Shown one piece after another: positions 62,881 through 64,000 of a stretch of DNA of 64,000 nucleotides; the stretch's first letter is position 1; each line of letters opens with the position of its first letter. The DNA is from Sinorhizobium fredii. GTDB taxonomy: Bacteria > Pseudomonadota > Alphaproteobacteria > Rhizobiales > Rhizobiaceae. The stretch covers positions 62,001 to 126,000 of the forward strand of contig NZ_CP024309.1 of NCBI RefSeq assembly GCF_002944405.1, read 5' to 3'. The position numbers and the translations under genes were made by a program. The notes under the pieces are model-generated. The model did not search any database. It saw nothing but the letters and a program-made list of their open reading frames with translations, and was not told where the DNA came from.

Positions 62881-63098
62881 CCATACCGGTCAAGGTCACC
62901 GAAGTGCTCCCCGGCGATATGGCGAAAGTCAAGCTTGAGGGCGTCTTGAAGGTCATATCGACGGCCCTGATAGACGATATCAGACCGGGCGACTACGTCA
63001 TCCTCCATGTCGGCTATGCGCTGACGAAGATTAAACCTGAGGAGGCGCAACGGACGCTCACGCTGATCCAAGAGGCTTCGATGGGTGTTGCGCCATGA
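62871..63098 (+). CDS. hypC: Hydrogenase maturation chaperone HypC
   Basis: A 75-residue chaperone starting MCLAIPVKV, with the Cys2 that binds the iron precursor together with HypD. The C-terminal helix (KPEEAQRTLTLIQEA) is normal. It overlaps hypF by ten bases and hypD by ATGA. It is the second HypC-type protein of the cluster, besides HupF. Confidence 0.95.
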   Translation: MCLAIPVKVTEVLPGDMAKVKLEGVLKVISTALIDDIRPGDYVILHVGYALTKIKPEEAQRTLTLIQEASMGVAP

Positions 63099-64000
63099 AG
63101 TATATCGACGAATATCGAGACGGAAGGCTCGCCAAGCTTATTGCGGATCGGATAGCGGCTCTTGCCGATGCGGCCCGCTCCTATTGCCTTATGGAGTTCT
63201 GCGGTGGGCACACTCATGCGATCTCTCGTTACGGACTTGAGGATCTGCTACCTGCCAATGTCCGGATGATCCACGGCCCGGGCTGTCCGGTTTGCGTGCT
63301 GCCGATCGGCCGGATCGACGCAGCGATCGCGCTTGCGGCCCGTCCCGAGATCACGCTCTGTACTTATGGCGACCTGATGCGAGTCCCGGGCACAAATCGT
63401 TCGAGCCTGCTTGAGGCCAAGGCGGCCGGTGCCGATGTCCGTGTAGTCTATTCGACGCTCGACGCGTTGAGGGTCGCGGAGACCGAGCCGGAGCGCGAGG
63501 TGGTGTTCTTCGCGATTGGTTTCGAGACTACGACGCCGCCAACTGCGCTTGCACTCAAGACGGCTATCGCCAAAGGCCTCGGCAATTTCTCGGTCTTCTG
63601 CAACCATGTAGTGACGCCGGCGGCGATGCACCACATTCTCGAAAGCCCGCCTGTCCGCAAGCTCGGCTCGATCAAGATCGATGGTTTCATCGGCCCAGCT
63701 CATGTCAGCGCCGTGATCGGCACAAAGCCCTATGAATTGTTCGCCGAGAAATATTGCAAGCCGGTCGTGGTGGCAGGCTTCGAGCCACTCGACGTCGTCC
63801 AGGCAATCCTGATGCTGGTGCGGCAGATCAACGACGGCAGGCATGTCGTGGAAAACCAATACATCCGCGCGGTGACCAGACACGGCAATGACAAGGCGCA
63901 GGCGGAGGTGGCGAATTTCTTCGAGCTGCGCGAGAGCTTCGAGTGGCGAGGCCTTGGCGAACTGCCTTTGAGCGGGCTGCGGCTGCGCCCGCAATATGCG
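63095..64000 (+). CDS. hypD: Hydrogenase maturation protein HypD, cut by the window edge
   Basis: The first 302 codons of HypD, open to the window end; the full protein is normally about 380 residues. The essential cysteine motifs are FCGGHTHAIS (about residue 36) and GPGCPVCVLP (about 64), with IGFETTTPPTA and the PAHVSAVIG segment typical of the family. It holds the iron while CN and CO ligands are attached. The Fe-S-binding C-terminus is beyond the window, where hypE would be expected. Confidence 0.95.
   Translation, partial: MKYIDEYRDGRLAKLIADRIAALADAARSYCLMEFCGGHTHAISRYGLEDLLPANVRMIHGPGCPVCVLPIGRIDAAIALAARPEITLCTYGDLMRVPGTNRSSLLEAKAAGADVRVVYSTLDALRVAETEPEREVVFFAIGFETTTPPTALALKTAIAKGLGNFSVFCNHVVTPAAMHHILESPPVRKLGSIKIDGFIGPAHVSAVIGTKPYELFAEKYCKPVVVAGFEPLDVVQAILMLVRQINDGRHVVENQYIRAVTRHGNDKAQAEVANFFELRESFEWRGLGELPLSGLRLRPQYA

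Noticed and set aside
1..64000. CRISPR arrays, tRNA or rRNA genes, replication or transfer origins
   Set aside because: No regularly spaced repeats, cloverleaf genes, rRNA segments or origin-like sequences were seen on reading the window.

Overview
The window comes from a nodulating, nitrogen-fixing alphaproteobacterium of the Rhizobiales (Rhizobium/Sinorhizobium-like), most likely a symbiotic plasmid or island. The reasons are a nod box in front of nolF/nolG-type efflux genes, several NifA/sigma-54 promoters, an uptake-hydrogenase cluster in the rhizobial gene order (hupSLCD-FGHIJK-hypABFCD), DUF982 and SyrB-like small proteins typical of rhizobia, and many truncated genes and transposase scraps between the intact loci.

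Layout. 0-4.9 kb: a carbohydrate ABC importer (binding-protein end, two permeases, ATPase) with a Gfo/Idh/MocA dehydrogenase, closed by a strong terminator. 5-12.4 kb: a lower-GC mosaic with a truncated chemoreceptor, small HTH protein, GntR regulator, HAD phosphatase, acetyltransferase, broken SDR gene, DegT-type sugar aminotransferase and ROK regulator. 12.5-15 kb: a SyrB-like protein, an apparently orphan nif-type promoter, and a scar of IS66, LysR, IS30 and ISNCY-like fragments. 15-20.2 kb: a leftward locus of two tandem double-glycine peptides, an HlyD adaptor, a C39-peptidase ABC exporter and an RTX protein, preceded by a consensus sigma-54 promoter with an upstream NifA site. 20.6-30 kb: DUF982, an EgtD-like methyltransferase, a secreted S9 peptidase, an aldose-epimerase-like protein and a Baeyer-Villiger-type monooxygenase; the peptidase and the monooxygenase also have NifA/sigma-54-like promoters. 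30-36.3 kb: nolG and nolF behind a nod box, and an AraC regulator. 36.6-44.4 kb: a tightly coupled leftward operon of TreT-like glycosyltransferase, HAD phosphatase, class III aminotransferase, GMC oxidoreductase, condensation-type acyltransferase, a small unknown protein and a sulfotransferase, resembling a pathway to an aminated, acylated, sulfated disaccharide. 45-47.7 kb: an M16 peptidase pair. 48-50.8 kb: chrA and a hemN-like gene. 51.3-64 kb: the hydrogenase cluster, cut by the window edge within hypD.

The theme is symbiosis-stage expression. NodD (nod box) should drive the efflux pump during infection, and NifA should drive the hydrogenase, peptide export, two peptidase loci and a monooxygenase in nodules. 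Two loci look poorly described: the NifA-controlled double-glycine peptide exporter and the sulfotransferase-to-glycosyltransferase operon. Within the hydrogenase cluster hupI is frameshifted, hupG looks degenerate and hupE is missing from its usual place, so hydrogenase function here should not be assumed. All calls are from reading the sequence; no database search was run.
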